Program-made: the position numbers and the translations under genes | The notes under the pieces: generated by a model | Told to the model about the DNA's origin: nothing | The model's input: only the letters and a program-made list of their open reading frames with translations | The model's database searches: none | Assembly (NCBI RefSeq): GCF_018860345.1 | Contig: NZ_JAHKPJ010000021.1 | Coordinates: 478,163-542,162 of the forward strand | Length of the DNA stretch: 64,000 nt | Reading direction: 5' to 3' | DNA from: Psychrosphaera sp. F3M07 | GTDB lineage: Bacteria; Pseudomonadota; Gammaproteobacteria; Enterobacterales; Alteromonadaceae | In this document: piece by piece, positions 56,405-64,000 of the stretch | How the letters are laid out: each line of letters opens with the position of its first letter | Numbering within the stretch: the first letter of the stretch is position 1

Positions 56405-56548
56405 CGCGACTCAAATGGAATTGCTATGTAAAAGGAAAAACAAGTTTGTTGAATATCAAATCAATATTTATTACTGTGCCCAACAATACTGATATTAATC
56501 AGTCATATCAGATAAAACACTCTAAAACCTTTAAAGGAAACGATATAA

Positions 56549-57052
56549 ATGAAACCAATTACCATGCGTATTTTACACCGTTATTTAGGCTTTTTTTTAG
56601 CGGGTATAATGACCGTGTATGCGCTTAGTGGAATTGTACTAATTTATCGGGATACAAATACCTTTAAACTTGCTCAAACAATTGAATCTCAATTATCGCC
56701 AGGTCTGAGTCAAACCGAATTAGGTAAGGCGTTAAAGTTCAGACGTTTTAACGCTGAGTCTGAAGATAAACAGTCAATCAATTTCAAAAATGGTTCATAC
56801 AATAAAGAGTCTGGTTTTGTTTCTTACACTCGATATGAATTGCCTGTGGTTCTAGATAAGATGACACATTTACATAAGGCGACCACTGACTCTCCAGCAT
56901 ATTGGTTGAATATATTTTTTGGCAGCGCTTTACTATTTTTTGCCATATCGTCTTTTTGGATGTTTATTCCAAAAAGTAAAACATTTAAAACAGGTGTTAA
57001 ATACAGTTTAGCTGGTGCAGTTTTAGCATTTATATTAATTTCAATAAGTTAA
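56549..57052 (+). CDS. PepSY-associated small membrane protein
   Basis: A 167-residue protein with AAAGGAAA before the ATG. Three hydrophobic helices (about 12-34, 118-137, 148-165), the first as HRYLGFFLAGIMTVYALSGI, which is the PepSY-associated transmembrane signature also seen in ferric reductase-like and siderophore-linked proteins; HLHKATTDSPAYW lies before the second helix. Possibly metal or haem linked; specific role unknown. Confidence 0.7.
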   Translation: MKPITMRILHRYLGFFLAGIMTVYALSGIVLIYRDTNTFKLAQTIESQLSPGLSQTELGKALKFRRFNAESEDKQSINFKNGSYNKESGFVSYTRYELPVVLDKMTHLHKATTDSPAYWLNIFFGSALLFFAISSFWMFIPKSKTFKTGVKYSLAGAVLAFILISIS

Positions 57053-57092
57053 TTCAATGTTTAAGTAAACTATTGGGGCACAGGCATCTTAA

Positions 57093-57965
57093 ATGATGCA
57101 TATGCCCTTATTAAACCTCAATGAAGTTTACAATTTCACCCCATTTAGATTAATTAAACTTCAGTTAAAAGTTGTTATCTGGCTGTTAAAAAGTTACCTT
57201 TCCGTTATACAACTTTTATTCCCATTTCAATTCAGAGTTTACTTAGTGCTTAGATATTTATTTCTTTTTGTTTTCATTCCATTTTCTAGTCAAACCCAAT
57301 CTACAGAAATCACTGTTGCGGCACCTGAAATATTCCCTTTTGTTTACCTAGACAACGAACACAAACCTACGGGTTTATTTGTTGACTGTCTAAAAAGTAA
57401 TGTAAACACAGATTACTCATACAAAGTTTTAGTCTTACCTTGGGCAAGGGCCCTAGAAGAAGTTAAAAACAATCGTATCAATGCATTAATGCCAACCATG
57501 TATACAGAACAACGAGCTGAATACCTTTCATACCCAACCGAACCATTGGTTTATTTTCTAGATGATGTATTAGTGCAGAGAAAAACGTCCTCTTTTGTTA
57601 GTTTCAAACAGGCTGTAGCGAATAAAAAAATTATCGCGAAAGTTCGCTCCACTACATTAACTGAAAATTTAAAATATGAAGTAAACCTTGGCAATGTAGA
57701 TCTATTTTTAGTCAAAGATATTGCCAGCGGTTTAGCTATGTTAGAACAAGGCCGAATTGACTATCTGGTTGGCGATTACCACATTATTAAATACACGGCT
57801 CAACAGTCACAATTAGCCGATCAATTTACATTTGTTTCTTTTTCTAATGAAAAAATTCCGTCTTATTTATCTTTTTCTAAAAACTTCAGTAAAAATAACG
57901 ATATAAATAAAATCATGAGCGGAGTGAACTGCGGTGCAAATTTGGCAGGTAAATTTAAGCATTAA
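57093..57965 (+). CDS. Periplasmic substrate-binding domain protein (SBP family 3-like)
   Basis: Up to 290 residues. The N-terminal 50 codons look non-coding-like, and a GTG at 57246 would give a normal signal (VLRYLFLFVFIPFSSQTQS) and about 240 residues, so the annotated start may be too early. The mature part resembles small-solute-binding proteins (EITVAAPEIFPFVYLDNEHK, LPWARALEEVKNNRINALMP, ASGLAMLEQGRIDYLVGDY). No transporter genes sit beside it, so it may be a stand-alone sensor-type protein. Confidence 0.72.
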   Translation: MMHMPLLNLNEVYNFTPFRLIKLQLKVVIWLLKSYLSVIQLLFPFQFRVYLVLRYLFLFVFIPFSSQTQSTEITVAAPEIFPFVYLDNEHKPTGLFVDCLKSNVNTDYSYKVLVLPWARALEEVKNNRINALMPTMYTEQRAEYLSYPTEPLVYFLDDVLVQRKTSSFVSFKQAVANKKIIAKVRSTTLTENLKYEVNLGNVDLFLVKDIASGLAMLEQGRIDYLVGDYHIIKYTAQQSQLADQFTFVSFSNEKIPSYLSFSKNFSKNNDINKIMSGVNCGANLAGKFKH

Positions 57966-58105
57966 ATAAATTCACTTATCTCTTTATCAAAGCAATCTAT
58001 CTTATTTTCCCAATAAAATTTATTTGACTAATTATAATGCGAACAACTTTTTGGGTATTAGCTTGACCTAATTTTTCCTATTAGAATTAACTATTTAAGA
58101 TAATT

Positions 58106-60421
58106 ATGAAAATTCGTATTAAATCTATTTTGTTTTCGCTTTTAACCTTGCCTTTTATGGCTATTTCTTCCGAAATTATCACTACAAACACCACCCACCT
58201 TTCCAATTTGCAAGTGCCCAAAACCGATAAAAAAATTAAGGTTGATGCGCATATCGATGAAGCCATTTGGCAAAAAGCATTAAAAATTGAGTTGAATAAT
58301 GTAACTTGGCCATACGAAAATACTCGGGCTCCGGTAAAAACAGAAGCCTATGTTATCGAAAATGGCGATACCCTTTATGTTGCTTTTAAAGCATTTGATC
58401 CTAAACCACACGAAATTAGAGCTCGTTTAACTGACCGAGACAAAAACTGGGGGGACGACCGAGTTGCAATAAAGATAGATACCTATAACGATCATGCCCT
58501 AGCCTACCAGTTTTTTATTAACCCTCTTGGAACACAATCAGACGTTTTAGAGAACGAACTCACCAAAAGCGAATCTTCTTCTTGGGATGTTATTTGGGAC
58601 TCTGCCGGACGGATCACTAAATTTGGTTATATTGTTGAAGTGGCCATTCCATTAAGAACGTTAAACTTTAATGATCAATTAGATATTCAACAATGGGGAA
58701 TGGAATTTGTTCGGTTCTACCCTAGAGATACTCAACTGAGGATTTCTCATATGGAAATAGATCATGATAACTCATGTTTTATTTGCCAAATGCCGACTCT
58801 TCATGGCTTTAAAGGTGCCAAACAAGGTAAGAACTTATCATTCGTGCCCACCTTTGTCAGCGGTAGTTCTGAGTATCGTGACTTATCAGAAACCAATGAT
58901 TGGGATACTGAAACAAATACAGATGTAGGTTTAGACATAAAGTGGGGAATAACACCGGATACCACATTAAATGCGACGTTTAATCCAGATTTCTCCCAAG
59001 TTGAAGCCGATTCAGGCCAATTAAATGTCAATAATACCTTCGCTCTATTTACACCAGAAAAACGCTCATTCTTTTTGGCTAACGAAGACGCTTTCTCTAC
59101 TCCTGTTGATCTTATCTACACCAGAAATATCAACAACCCTGATTTTGGTGCGAAGTTAGCAGGCAAAGTAGACCAACACTCCTTTGCGGGTTTTATTGCT
59201 AACGATAAATCCACCACTTTTATCTTGCCAGGTAACTTAGGTTCTAATTTGTATGAGTTGGATGAAGAAAGTACAAATGGTGCGTTCAGGTATCGTTATG
59301 CCGTCGACAAAGAAACCTCAATAGGAGCGACATCCACGGTACGTAATTCAGACAGTTACAGCAACATTATCACCAGTATTGATGGTAAATATAAATTAAC
59401 AGACAGCGACACCTTCAATGTTCAAATAATGAATTCTACGACTGACATAGACAGCTATATCATTGATGATATGAAGACTGGTGATTACGGTGACGAACAA
59501 GCCCTAAGAGCTGAAACCTTAAATAACAGTGATACGTCATATGAAATCGATTACCGACACGAAAACAAAGATTGGTTTGTTCGACTTACTCGTCAAGATA
59601 TAGGCAAAGATTTTAGAGCCGACTTAGCGTTTTTTAATAATACCGATTACATCAAAAACATTGTTGGCGGTGGATATAATTGGCATGGCAACACAGACGA
59701 TTGGTGGAGCCGAATTCAAGTTAATGGTGATTGGGATATAAGTACTAACCAAGATGGCGATAAAATTGAAGAAGAGTTTGAAATTTATTTCAGTGTCAAC
59801 GGCCCGAAACAATCTTATGTCCGTCCTGGCATAGTAATACGAGAAAATACGTCAAGTAGAATAGATACGTCTGTTTTATCACTAAAAGATAATACGTATG
59901 TTTTTGATGAAAAAATGTTCACCTTCTGGGGTGAGTTTCAAGCGACAGCCGATATCTGGTTTGGTAATTATTTTGAAACAGGTAAAAGAATAGATTACGC
60001 CAACAATCAACTTGTTGATTCATTCTCTATGGAACCGGGTTTTAATTGGAATATCAATACTAGAACCCAATCTAACTTAACCTTTAACTACCGTACCCTT
60101 TCAAAGGGTGGTTCTAATTTGTTAGTCGCAAAATTAACTGATTATCGTCTTAGTTATCAGTTTTCTATTCGTAGTTTCTTACGTTTATCAATTGTGTATG
60201 CGGACATCAGTCGAAATTTAGATTTATATAATAACCCTGATGACTACAACGCCACCTATAAAAGCTTATCAACACAGTTGTTATACTCTTATAAGGTCAA
60301 CCCTCAAACGTTATTTTTTGTTGGTTATTCTGACGGCGGTTATCAAGATGATGCTCTTGAAGATATAACCAAAGATAGTCGAAGTGTATTCTTAAAAATG
60401 AGTTATGCCTGGTTACGATAA
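58106..60421 (+). CDS. CBM9-like / DUF5916 outer-membrane protein
   Basis: A 771-residue exported protein: signal peptide (LLTLPFMAISSE), a CBM9-like sandwich (about 35-225; VDAHIDEAIWQKALKIELNN, EAYVIENGDTLYVAFKAFDP), then a DUF5916 barrel-like region (about 235-771; ATFNPDFSQVEADSGQLNVN, FFLANEDAFSTPVDLIYTRN) ending in alternating aromatic strands to ...SYAWLR. This domain pair is common in Alteromonadales; function is unknown, possibly surface binding of glycan or peptide. Single gene with terminator. Confidence 0.8.
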   Translation: MKIRIKSILFSLLTLPFMAISSEIITTNTTHLSNLQVPKTDKKIKVDAHIDEAIWQKALKIELNNVTWPYENTRAPVKTEAYVIENGDTLYVAFKAFDPKPHEIRARLTDRDKNWGDDRVAIKIDTYNDHALAYQFFINPLGTQSDVLENELTKSESSSWDVIWDSAGRITKFGYIVEVAIPLRTLNFNDQLDIQQWGMEFVRFYPRDTQLRISHMEIDHDNSCFICQMPTLHGFKGAKQGKNLSFVPTFVSGSSEYRDLSETNDWDTETNTDVGLDIKWGITPDTTLNATFNPDFSQVEADSGQLNVNNTFALFTPEKRSFFLANEDAFSTPVDLIYTRNINNPDFGAKLAGKVDQHSFAGFIANDKSTTFILPGNLGSNLYELDEESTNGAFRYRYAVDKETSIGATSTVRNSDSYSNIITSIDGKYKLTDSDTFNVQIMNSTTDIDSYIIDDMKTGDYGDEQALRAETLNNSDTSYEIDYRHENKDWFVRLTRQDIGKDFRADLAFFNNTDYIKNIVGGGYNWHGNTDDWWSRIQVNGDWDISTNQDGDKIEEEFEIYFSVNGPKQSYVRPGIVIRENTSSRIDTSVLSLKDNTYVFDEKMFTFWGEFQATADIWFGNYFETGKRIDYANNQLVDSFSMEPGFNWNINTRTQSNLTFNYRTLSKGGSNLLVAKLTDYRLSYQFSIRSFLRLSIVYADISRNLDLYNNPDDYNATYKSLSTQLLYSYKVNPQTLFFVGYSDGGYQDDALEDITKDSRSVFLKMSYAWLR

Positions 60422-60444
60422 TAAGCCGTAAATATATTGTTTAT

Positions 60445-60468
60445 AAGCCGCTAGTTAGCGGCTTTTTT
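60445..60468 (+). terminator. Rho-independent terminator of DUF5916 gene
   Basis: AAGCCGCTAGTTAGCGGCTTTTTT, 24 bp after the stop. Confidence 0.9.
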
Positions 60469-60581
60469 AATACTTAATTTTTCAGTCTAAAGTGATTCAT
60501 CAATTTATCAATCTACTTACTTGATGTTAGAATGTTGTCTGTTTTATTACTTTTCATCTCATATTTATTATTTAGGCTTTC

Positions 60582-61313
60582 ATGATCTCTAAAAATCAAC
60601 TCAAACACATAAGGGCATTAGGCCAAAAAAAGCAGCGAAAAGCCCTGGGTGAGTTTTTAGTGCAAGGTGAAAAAAATGTAATTGAGTTGTTAAAATCGGA
60701 TTTAACTATAAAACAGCTTTTTGCTACTACTGAGTTTATTCAAACCAATTCAGCCATGCTTACGAATCTAGACGTTATTGAATCAGATATTGAGTCATTA
60801 ACTAAAGTGAGTACATTGGTGTCTAACAATAGTGTTATCGCCATTGTAGGTACACCACAATTAACAATGCCGCCAAACAAAGGCCTAACGCTGGCACTAG
60901 ATGGGGTTTCAGACCCTGGTAATTTAGGCACTATTATTCGTGTAGCTGACTGGTATGGCATTACCCATATTGTTTGCAGTAACGATTGTGCTGACCCTTT
61001 TAATCCTAAGACCATCAGTTCCACTATGGGTTCTTTTGCCCGCGTGAATGTGTACTTAACCGATTTACCTGAATATTTAAATAACGATAGTCGTGTGATT
61101 TATGGTGCCTATTTAGGGGGTGAAAACGTACATAAAGTGAGTTTTAAACACGATGCTATTTTAATGATGGGTAGCGAGTCTCATGGTATACGCGAAACTG
61201 CAGGACAATACGTAAACGCACCAATTACCATTCCTAATTTTGGTCAAGCTGAGTCGTTAAATGTGGCAATGGCAACGGGCATTATCTTGGATAATATGTT
61301 TAGGGCTCAATAA
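60582..61313 (+). CDS. TrmH/SpoU-family RNA 2'-O-methyltransferase
   Basis: A 243-residue SPOUT enzyme: N-terminal RNA-binding part (about 1-80; RKALGEFLVQGEKNVIELL) and the knotted catalytic domain with LDGVSDPGNLGTIIRVADW, MMGSESHGI and IPNFGQAESLNVAMATGI, the three SpoU motifs. Methylates a ribose in rRNA or tRNA using S-adenosylmethionine. Housekeeping; marks the exit from the polysaccharide locus. Confidence 0.93.
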   Translation: MISKNQLKHIRALGQKKQRKALGEFLVQGEKNVIELLKSDLTIKQLFATTEFIQTNSAMLTNLDVIESDIESLTKVSTLVSNNSVIAIVGTPQLTMPPNKGLTLALDGVSDPGNLGTIIRVADWYGITHIVCSNDCADPFNPKTISSTMGSFARVNVYLTDLPEYLNNDSRVIYGAYLGGENVHKVSFKHDAILMMGSESHGIRETAGQYVNAPITIPNFGQAESLNVAMATGIILDNMFRAQ

Positions 61314-61352
61314 TTATTTAATAGTCTGGTTTATGGCTTGGTAAATAAATTA

Positions 61353-61676
61353 TTAACGTTGTAACAATGCCAGTTTATTAGGCACTCCATTCCATTTATC
61401 TGCATCGGCGGGCGCCGGCTTTACTTCCGTGATCACAGGCCAGTTTTGTGCGAGTTCTGCGTTTAATTCTATAAACTCAATTTGATCTTCAGGTACTGCG
61501 TCTTCTTGAAAGATAGCATTGGCAGGACATTCAGGCTCACATAAGCTGCAATCAATACAAATCACAGGATCAATAGCTAAAAAATTTGGACCTTCAAAAA
61601 ATGCGTCTACAGGACAAACTGCAACACAGTCTGTGTATTTACATTTAATACAATTATCACCAACGATAAATGCCAT
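61353..61676 (-). CDS. fdxA: 7Fe-8S ferredoxin
   Basis: A 107-residue ferredoxin: first cluster motif [18 protein letters not shown], second [16 protein letters not shown], and a C-terminal tail ([14 protein letters not shown]) typical of FdxA of proteobacteria. GGGGAG lies before the ATG. Low-potential electron carrier; unrelated to the P450 ferredoxin. Confidence 0.93.
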   Translation of the reverse strand: MAFIVGDNCIKCKYTDCVAVCPVDAFFEGPNFLAIDPVICIDCSLCEPECPANAIFQEDAVPEDQIEFIELNAELAQNWPVITEVKPAPADADKWNGVPNKLALLQR

Positions 61677-61909
61677 AAAACTCCCCTAATGTCACAAAAC
61701 CAATGAGTCTTTAATTCTCAAGATTGCGGATCATACTGAATCGTTTTCAAACTACAATAGAAAATCACGACTAACATGAACAAGGCCATAACCTGATAAA
61801 ATTGCGATCTATAAAAGTTGTTATCAATTGGATAAATAATTATTCGCTTATTTTTACCAGTACCAGTAAAATGCGCGACTATTTTCTACACTAGTTATAT
61901 GGGTAACCA

Positions 61910-63526
61910 ATGATACGTTTAACTGAAATTAAATTGCCGTTAAATCATGAACCAGAAGCACTAAGTACTGCAATAACGACAAAACTAAAAATTTCTGCTG
62001 AGCAAATGGGATCATTTGTTGTGTTTAAACGTGGTTACGATGCTCGTAATAAAAGAAATATCCAATTAATTTATACCTTAGACGTGACACTAAATGACCC
62101 TGAATTAACCACGCAGTTACTTAGTCAGTTTGAAACCGATCAACATGTTAAACCAACACCAGATACCAGTTATAAATACGTTGTCCACGCACCAACAGAT
62201 TTAACTGAACGCCCAATTGTTATAGGTTTTGGTCCTTGTGGACTCATGGCGGGTCTTACTTTAGCGCAAATGGGTTTTAAACCGATTATCATTGAACGCG
62301 GCAACGAAGTAAGACAAAGAACCAAAGATACTTTTGGTTTTTGGCGTCAACGTAAACTTAACACAGAATCTAACGTGCAATTTGGTGAAGGCGGCGCAGG
62401 CACATTTTCAGACGGAAAGTTATACAGCCAAGTTAAAGATCCAAATCATTATGGCCGCAAAGTCATGACTGAATTTGTTAAAGCTGGCGCGCCAGATGAG
62501 ATATTATTTGTCAGTAAACCGCACATTGGTACTTATAAATTAGTCAGCATGGTTGAAAAAATGCGTGCTGAGATCATCGAACTTGGCGGTGAGATTCGTT
62601 TTGGTACTCGCGTAGACGACATTCATATTACTGACGAACAGATCACTGGCGTTACTTTAAACACAGGTGAAATACTCAATACAAATCATCTTGTATTAGC
62701 GGTTGGACACAGCGCCCGTGATACGTTCCAAATGATCTACGACAAAGGCATTTATGTTGAAGCAAAACCTTTCTCTATTGGTTTTAGAATTGAACATAAA
62801 CAATCCGCAATTGACCAAGCCCGTTTTGGTGATAACGCTGGTAACGAAATTTTAGGCGCTGCGGATTACAAGCTAGTTCATCATTGTAAAAATGGCCGTT
62901 CTGTTTACAGTTTTTGTATGTGTCCGGGCGGCACTGTGGTTGCGGCAACGTCTGAAGAAAACCGCGTAGTCACCAATGGCATGAGCCAATACTCAAGAAA
63001 TGAACGTAACGCCAACAGCGCTATTGTTGTAGGTATAGACCCAGAGCGAGATTACCCAAACCACCCTCTTGCCGGCATAGACTTGCAAAGAGAATTAGAG
63101 AGCTTAGCATTTGAACTAGGTGGCAGAGATTACAACGCTCCAGCGCAAACTATAGGTGATTTCTTAAAAGGTAAACCAGATTCAGAATTAGGTGATGTTA
63201 AACCATCATTCACACCGGGCATTACTCTCACAGACTTAAGCAAAGCATTACCTGACTTTGCCGTAGACGCCATACGTGAAGCAATCCCAGCGTTTAATAA
63301 AAAAATCCAAGGTTTTGCTTCTGAGGACGGATTATTAACAGGTGTAGAAACCAGAACATCATCACCTATCAGTATTAAACGTAATAAAGATTTCCAAAGC
63401 ATAAACACCAAAGGTTTATTCCCTGCCGGCGAAGGCGCTGGATATGCAGGTGGGATATTATCAGCGGGGATAGACGGCATCAAAGTGGCAGAGGCTGTAG
63501 CTAAGTCGATGTTGAAGATAGATTAA
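61910..63526 (+). CDS. FAD-dependent dehydrogenase (COG2509 type)
   Basis: A 538-residue flavoprotein: N-terminal alpha/beta domain (about 1-95), FAD site PIVIGFGPCGLMAGLTLAQ, VQFGEGGAGTFSDGKLYSQ, KPHIGTYKLVSMVEKMR, VLAVGHSARDTFQM, and the C-terminal LFPAGEGAGYAGGILSAGID. This is the conserved uncharacterised FAD-dependent dehydrogenase family found in many bacteria. Single gene; reaction unknown. Confidence 0.9.
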   Translation: MIRLTEIKLPLNHEPEALSTAITTKLKISAEQMGSFVVFKRGYDARNKRNIQLIYTLDVTLNDPELTTQLLSQFETDQHVKPTPDTSYKYVVHAPTDLTERPIVIGFGPCGLMAGLTLAQMGFKPIIIERGNEVRQRTKDTFGFWRQRKLNTESNVQFGEGGAGTFSDGKLYSQVKDPNHYGRKVMTEFVKAGAPDEILFVSKPHIGTYKLVSMVEKMRAEIIELGGEIRFGTRVDDIHITDEQITGVTLNTGEILNTNHLVLAVGHSARDTFQMIYDKGIYVEAKPFSIGFRIEHKQSAIDQARFGDNAGNEILGAADYKLVHHCKNGRSVYSFCMCPGGTVVAATSEENRVVTNGMSQYSRNERNANSAIVVGIDPERDYPNHPLAGIDLQRELESLAFELGGRDYNAPAQTIGDFLKGKPDSELGDVKPSFTPGITLTDLSKALPDFAVDAIREAIPAFNKKIQGFASEDGLLTGVETRTSSPISIKRNKDFQSINTKGLFPAGEGAGYAGGILSAGIDGIKVAEAVAKSMLKID

Positions 63527-63529
63527 TAT

Positions 63530-63571
63530 TAGCTAATAGCTAATAGCTAATAGCTAATAGCTAATAGCTAA
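63530..63571. repeat. Six tandem copies of TAGCTAA (7 bp)
   Basis: Exact repeats starting 3 bp after the COG2509 stop, flanked by TTAATAT on one side and TATTAA on the other. TTAGCTAA is its own reverse complement, so the block can fold on itself on either strand and may act as a terminator-like or slippage-prone element. Confidence 0.9.
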
Positions 63572-63685
63572 TATTAAGTCAGGTTAGATTTAGTCAAACT
63601 ATATATTCATTCTGATAAACAAATTTTGCTGTCCGTTTATCAGAATTTTTAATGTTCAATTTCAGTTCAACAAATAAACTAAACG

Positions 63686-64000
63686 TTAATTGGTAAAGTC
63701 ACCCAGTGACATTGTAAACATAATGCCAATATCAACACCGCCTTGTCGAATAAATGATTTTGCTGTAATTCCTATACCTAAATATTTACCAAAAGCCCCT
63801 GATATATGAACAGGAACTCCAAATCTCACTCAGTCTGATATATCACACACTTCATTAGGTAATATATAAAAAACTCAATGGATCACCAGTTACTTCAAAA
63901 CAGTCACTTGCCCAAGTACCATTAGCCAAACCAAAACCAACTCCAGCTTCTAAGTAACCGTATCATCTAATCCTATTCCAGTTTTTGCTTTTGCTTTTGC
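63686..64000 (-). pseudogene. Decayed outer-membrane-type protein gene, cut by window edge
   Basis: On the minus strand three frames give joined pieces: AKAKAKTGIGLDDTVT then a stop, YLEAGVGFGLANGTWASD...FLYIT then a stop, and GVPVHISGAFGKYLGIGITA...MSLGDFTN ending at TAA 63686-63688. Glycine-aromatic alternation suggests beta-strands. At least one frameshift and two internal stops indicate decay. The 5' part lies beyond the window. The 63572-63685 stretch holds nothing recognisable. Confidence 0.5.

Noticed and set aside
61353..61676. FdxA as electron partner of the P450
   Set aside because: It is a 7Fe-8S ferredoxin 20 kb away; a proper 2Fe-2S ferredoxin is encoded directly after the P450.
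63530..63571. CRISPR array
   Set aside because: Units of 7 bp without spacers; simple tandem repeat. No CRISPR-like array or cas gene seen in the window.
1..64000. tRNA, rRNA, insertion sequences or phage genes
   Set aside because: None recognised on reading; no transposase, integrase or terminal inverted repeats were seen, though small RNAs cannot be excluded by eye.

Overview
The window looks like chromosomal DNA of a marine, alga-degrading gammaproteobacterium of the Alteromonadales type (Paraglaciecola/Catenovulum-like is my inference). The evidence is AT-rich DNA, large TonB-dependent receptors paired with SapC, many lipoprotein CAZymes and sulfatases, a Leloir operon and ordinary housekeeping genes. 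From 1 to about 50 kb it is a polysaccharide utilisation locus for a sulfated, probably methylated agar/porphyran-type red-algal galactan. From about 50 kb on it is galactose metabolism, then ordinary genes.

Layout. 1-1.7 kb: a cut-off PhoD-like metallophosphatase and a decayed sulfatase, leftward. 1.9-3.2 kb: a GH16 galactanase. 3.5-12.1 kb: a leftward operon of SapC, TonB receptor, cytochrome c, beta-propeller dehydrogenase, ThuA and a DUF5060 TIM-barrel protein, which looks like an oxidative periplasmic sugar-processing module. 12.3-18.1 kb: a large TonB receptor with a glycan-binding lipoprotein. 18.5-20.8 kb: a GH50 beta-agarase. 21.0 kb: a GntR regulator. 21.8-34.9 kb: one rightward operon of FG-GAP/ASPIC lipoprotein, PhoD-like enzyme, GH86, two S1 sulfatases and GH3. 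35.2 kb: GH2 beta-galactosidase. 37.8 kb: Na+/sugar symporter. 39.6-42.4 kb: cytochrome P450, 2Fe-2S ferredoxin and ferredoxin reductase, the known three-part set that demethylates 6-O-methyl-D-galactose. 42.5-46.9 kb: IclR regulator, PhyH dioxygenase, amidating-lyase-like propeller and MFS sugar porter. 47.0-50.0 kb: AraC regulator, class-III-like alcohol dehydrogenase and esterase-D-like hydrolase, suited to formaldehyde disposal. 50.1-55.5 kb: galT-galK-galE-galM with a divergent LacI/GalR regulator. 55.5-64 kb: peroxiredoxin-like protein, membrane and periplasmic proteins, a DUF5916 outer-membrane protein, a TrmH-type methyltransferase, FdxA ferredoxin, a COG2509 flavoprotein, a palindromic tandem repeat and a decayed gene at the right edge.

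How it works together (inference). Surface GH16, GH86 and GH50 cut the polymer, sulfatases trim it, and the two receptors import oligomers. GH2 and GH3 release sugars, the symporters bring them into the cytoplasm, and the P450 set demethylates methyl-galactose. The formaldehyde goes through the dehydrogenase/esterase pair, and galactose enters the Leloir pathway. The strongest unifying signal is a perfect palindrome, TTGTTAACAA. It recurs nine times, always between genes and mostly just upstream of locus operons, with two one-mismatch copies. The GntR protein in the middle, flanked by one perfect and one variant copy, is the best candidate for its regulator.
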